A stretch of 64,000 nt of DNA from the NCBI RefSeq assembly GCF_000145275.1, contig NC_014393.1, positions 3,906,001 through 3,970,000 of the forward strand. The letters run 5' to 3'. The stretch is from Clostridium cellulovorans 743B (GTDB taxonomy: Bacteria > Bacillota > Clostridia > Clostridiales > Clostridiaceae). The notes beneath the pieces are model-generated. The model did not search any database and was not told the DNA's origin. It saw only the letters and a program-made list of their open reading frames with translations. Every line of letters starts with the position of its first letter. Position 1 is the first letter of the stretch. Position numbers and translations under genes: made by a program. Below, piece after piece: positions 62,325 through 64,000 of the stretch.

Positions 62325-63806
62325 TTATTCCCCTATTACTTGAGAATTATTAACTTTCTCTGCTTTTTGAGATATTTTAGGCATGATTATTGATAAAACT
62401 ACCGCTAAAGCAGAGATAATTATAAGTATTATGAATAACCCATGCAAGCAATTGTTTATTGAAAGTTTTACCTGATCACTACTAATAACACTGCTATATG
62501 TAGATGATGTATATAAATTACTTGGATCTACTCCATTTATTCCTCGCTGAGTAAAATATTTAACTATGTATAAATTGAATATACTTCCAAATACGCTTAC
62601 CCCTATAGTTTGTCCCAATGTTCTAAGCAATGAATTAGCTGCCGTCGCAGCACCTCTTTTGTTATACACTACAGATTCTTGGATAACTATTGTTAAGGTA
62701 GTAAAAGCACCACCAAAACCAAAGCCCATTATAAAAACATAAATTATTACTAATATTAGGGATGATTTTATTCCTAAGGTCGGTAACAATAATACACTAA
62801 CAAGTATAATAGCATTTGAAATTAGTATTATTGCTTTTCCACCGTATTTTACTATAGCTTTACCTAATATCACTGAAGATATCAGCCAAGCAAATGACAT
62901 AGGTGCTAAAGCTAGTCCCGATATTTTAGCATCATATCCCAAGACATTTTGCATATATATTGGCAAATAAACATCCGCCAATATTAGTATTGCTGATGAT
63001 AAAAAACTTATTATATTTACAATTGCATTGGTCTTTGTAAATATATCAAAAGGAACAATTGGTTCCTTTGCTTTTCTTTCAATTTTATAAAATGCCACTA
63101 ATAAAATCCCAGTTATAATTAGTGATATTATAATGAATTTATTATCAACAGAACTACTATTTTTCGTGGTTAGAAAAATATTTAGAAATATAAGCATAGC
63201 CACAGATAAGGTGATGATTCCTGCAAAATCTATAGTGTGTTTCCTTTTCTCAAAGTTCTCTTGTAGGTTTCTTTGTATCAGTATAACCGATAATATTCCA
63301 AAAGGTATATTGATAAAAAATATCCAATGCCAAGACAGAACATCTATTAATATTCCACCAAGCAATGGGCCAGCAAGACTTGCAATCCCCCATACACTGC
63401 TTATAATTCCTTGGATCTTTGGTCTTTCTTCTAATGTAAAGACATCCCCAATAATTGTATATGTAACTGTAAATATAGAACCTGCTCCAAGCCCTTGAAT
63501 TGCACGAGCTCCTATTAACATAAACATATTCTGTGATAGTCCACATAAAAAGCTTCCTGATAAAAATATTATTATTCCTACGGTGAGCACATTTTTTCTT
63601 CCATACAAATCTGATAGCTTTCCATATATAGGTGTAGAAATTGCAGATGCTAATAAATATACAGAAAAAACCAAGCTGATAATTTCAAACCCCTGAAGCT
63701 CTTTTACTATAGTTGGAATAGCTGTGGTTACAACAGTTCCTTCGATAGCACCTATGAACATTGCCACCAATAGTGCTATTACTAACTTTTTCTTTTTTAA
63801 ATCCAT
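62325..63806 (-). CDS. MFS multidrug exporter (DHA2/EmrB-QacA type)
   Basis: 493 residues, 14 predicted transmembrane helices. FIGAIEGTVVTTAIPTIVKE (motif D1), GKLSDLYGRKNVL (motif A), RAIQGLGAGSIFTVTY (motif B) and SVWGIASLAGPLLGGIL (motif C, antiporter) are all present. It should export drugs in exchange for protons. ATG 63806 is chosen; a GTG at 63818 is possible. The last codons (SQVIGE) and the terminator resemble the end of recA (SQIVGE). Confidence 0.9.
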   Translation of the reverse strand: MDLKKKKLVIALLVAMFIGAIEGTVVTTAIPTIVKELQGFEIISLVFSVYLLASAISTPIYGKLSDLYGRKNVLTVGIIIFLSGSFLCGLSQNMFMLIGARAIQGLGAGSIFTVTYTIIGDVFTLEERPKIQGIISSVWGIASLAGPLLGGILIDVLSWHWIFFINIPFGILSVILIQRNLQENFEKRKHTIDFAGIITLSVAMLIFLNIFLTTKNSSSVDNKFIIISLIITGILLVAFYKIERKAKEPIVPFDIFTKTNAIVNIISFLSSAILILADVYLPIYMQNVLGYDAKISGLALAPMSFAWLISSVILGKAIVKYGGKAIILISNAIILVSVLLLPTLGIKSSLILVIIYVFIMGFGFGGAFTTLTIVIQESVVYNKRGAATAANSLLRTLGQTIGVSVFGSIFNLYIVKYFTQRGINGVDPSNLYTSSTYSSVISSDQVKLSINNCLHGLFIILIIISALAVVLSIIMPKISQKAEKVNNSQVIGE

Positions 63807-63930
63807 CCTTTGAATCACTTCCTTTATCTTAAAGTTTCTAACTAAAAACCTTGTCTTTCCTAAAACAATAAATATATGCCCACTAAAATATCACTAAGTT
63901 CTATGTAACGATTTAAAGAGTTATACAATT

Positions 63931-63997
63931 CTCTATATAGCTTCCATTATTGAAACTTCATCGAAATTCTATAAACATATTGAAAAATCAGTATAAC
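63931..63997. repeat. Dispersed repeat family A, copy 3
   Basis: CTCTATATAGCTTCCATTAT then TGAAACTTCATCGAAATTCT and ACATATTGAAAAAT; matches 1601-1665 at about 80% by eye. Confidence 0.65.
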
Positions 63998-64000
63998 TTA

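Overview
The window is AT-rich, has dense Gram-positive genes with strong AGGAGG-type ribosome binding sites, and carries a type I dockerin protein. This points to a mesophilic, cellulosome-forming Clostridium. A C. cellulovorans-like species is my best guess from gene content, not from a database match. I see no rRNA, tRNA, intact transposase or CRISPR array.

Layout. 0.4-10.6 kb: cell-envelope and housekeeping genes (an L,D-transpeptidase-like lipoprotein, a degenerate RNase H-like protein, an orphan hisC behind two palindromic operators, leucyl aminopeptidase, a secreted M6 protease, a lipoprotein, a nucleoid-associated protein). 10.9-14.4 kb: a CYTH protein, then a DUF5685/J-domain locus that has been partly duplicated; one copy lost its J domain and gained seven 36-bp Cys-rich repeats. 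15.5-19.3 kb: secreted galactanase (GH53) and a dockerin-bearing metallopeptidase-like protein.

19.8-37.9 kb is a mannan/mannooligosaccharide utilisation locus. It holds mannose-6-phosphate isomerase, two GH130 phosphorylases, cellobiose 2-epimerase, a sugar ABC transporter without its own ATPase, a YesMN-type two-component system, a GDSL esterase, a GH2 beta-mannosidase and a LacI regulator. Together they would import mannooligosaccharides, deacetylate them, and cut them by phosphorolysis to mannose-1-phosphate and glucose, with some hydrolysis to mannose. LacI/CcpA-like boxes lie in front of the binding-protein and beta-mannosidase genes and also before the galactanase.

38-47.7 kb: an AAA+ ATPase, a C39-like protein, a catalytically degenerate EAL protein, an XRE regulator, a flavin-binding protein, an MBL hydrolase, a flavodoxin, a predicted small RNA unit and a DUF1659/DUF2922 pair. 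47.7-55 kb: the most unusual region, a four-gene operon encoding a ZorA/ZorB-like (MotAB/ExbBD-type) membrane motor followed by two large uncharacterised proteins, with a PIN-domain gene upstream. The arrangement resembles Zorya anti-phage systems but the associated proteins are not ones I recognise. 55-64 kb: a YhhN protein, a HTH protein with tandem repeats, a radical SAM protein, an apparently orphan recA with a Tudor-like partner and a CarD regulator, and an MFS drug exporter.

Several dispersed non-coding repeat families run through the window: a GGGGAGTAAGTTC hairpin family (8.2, 42.2, 44.3 kb), an ATTATTGAAACTTCA family (1.6, 50.5, 63.9 kb) and a related TTTCTAC family (22.8, 46.3, 57.6 kb).
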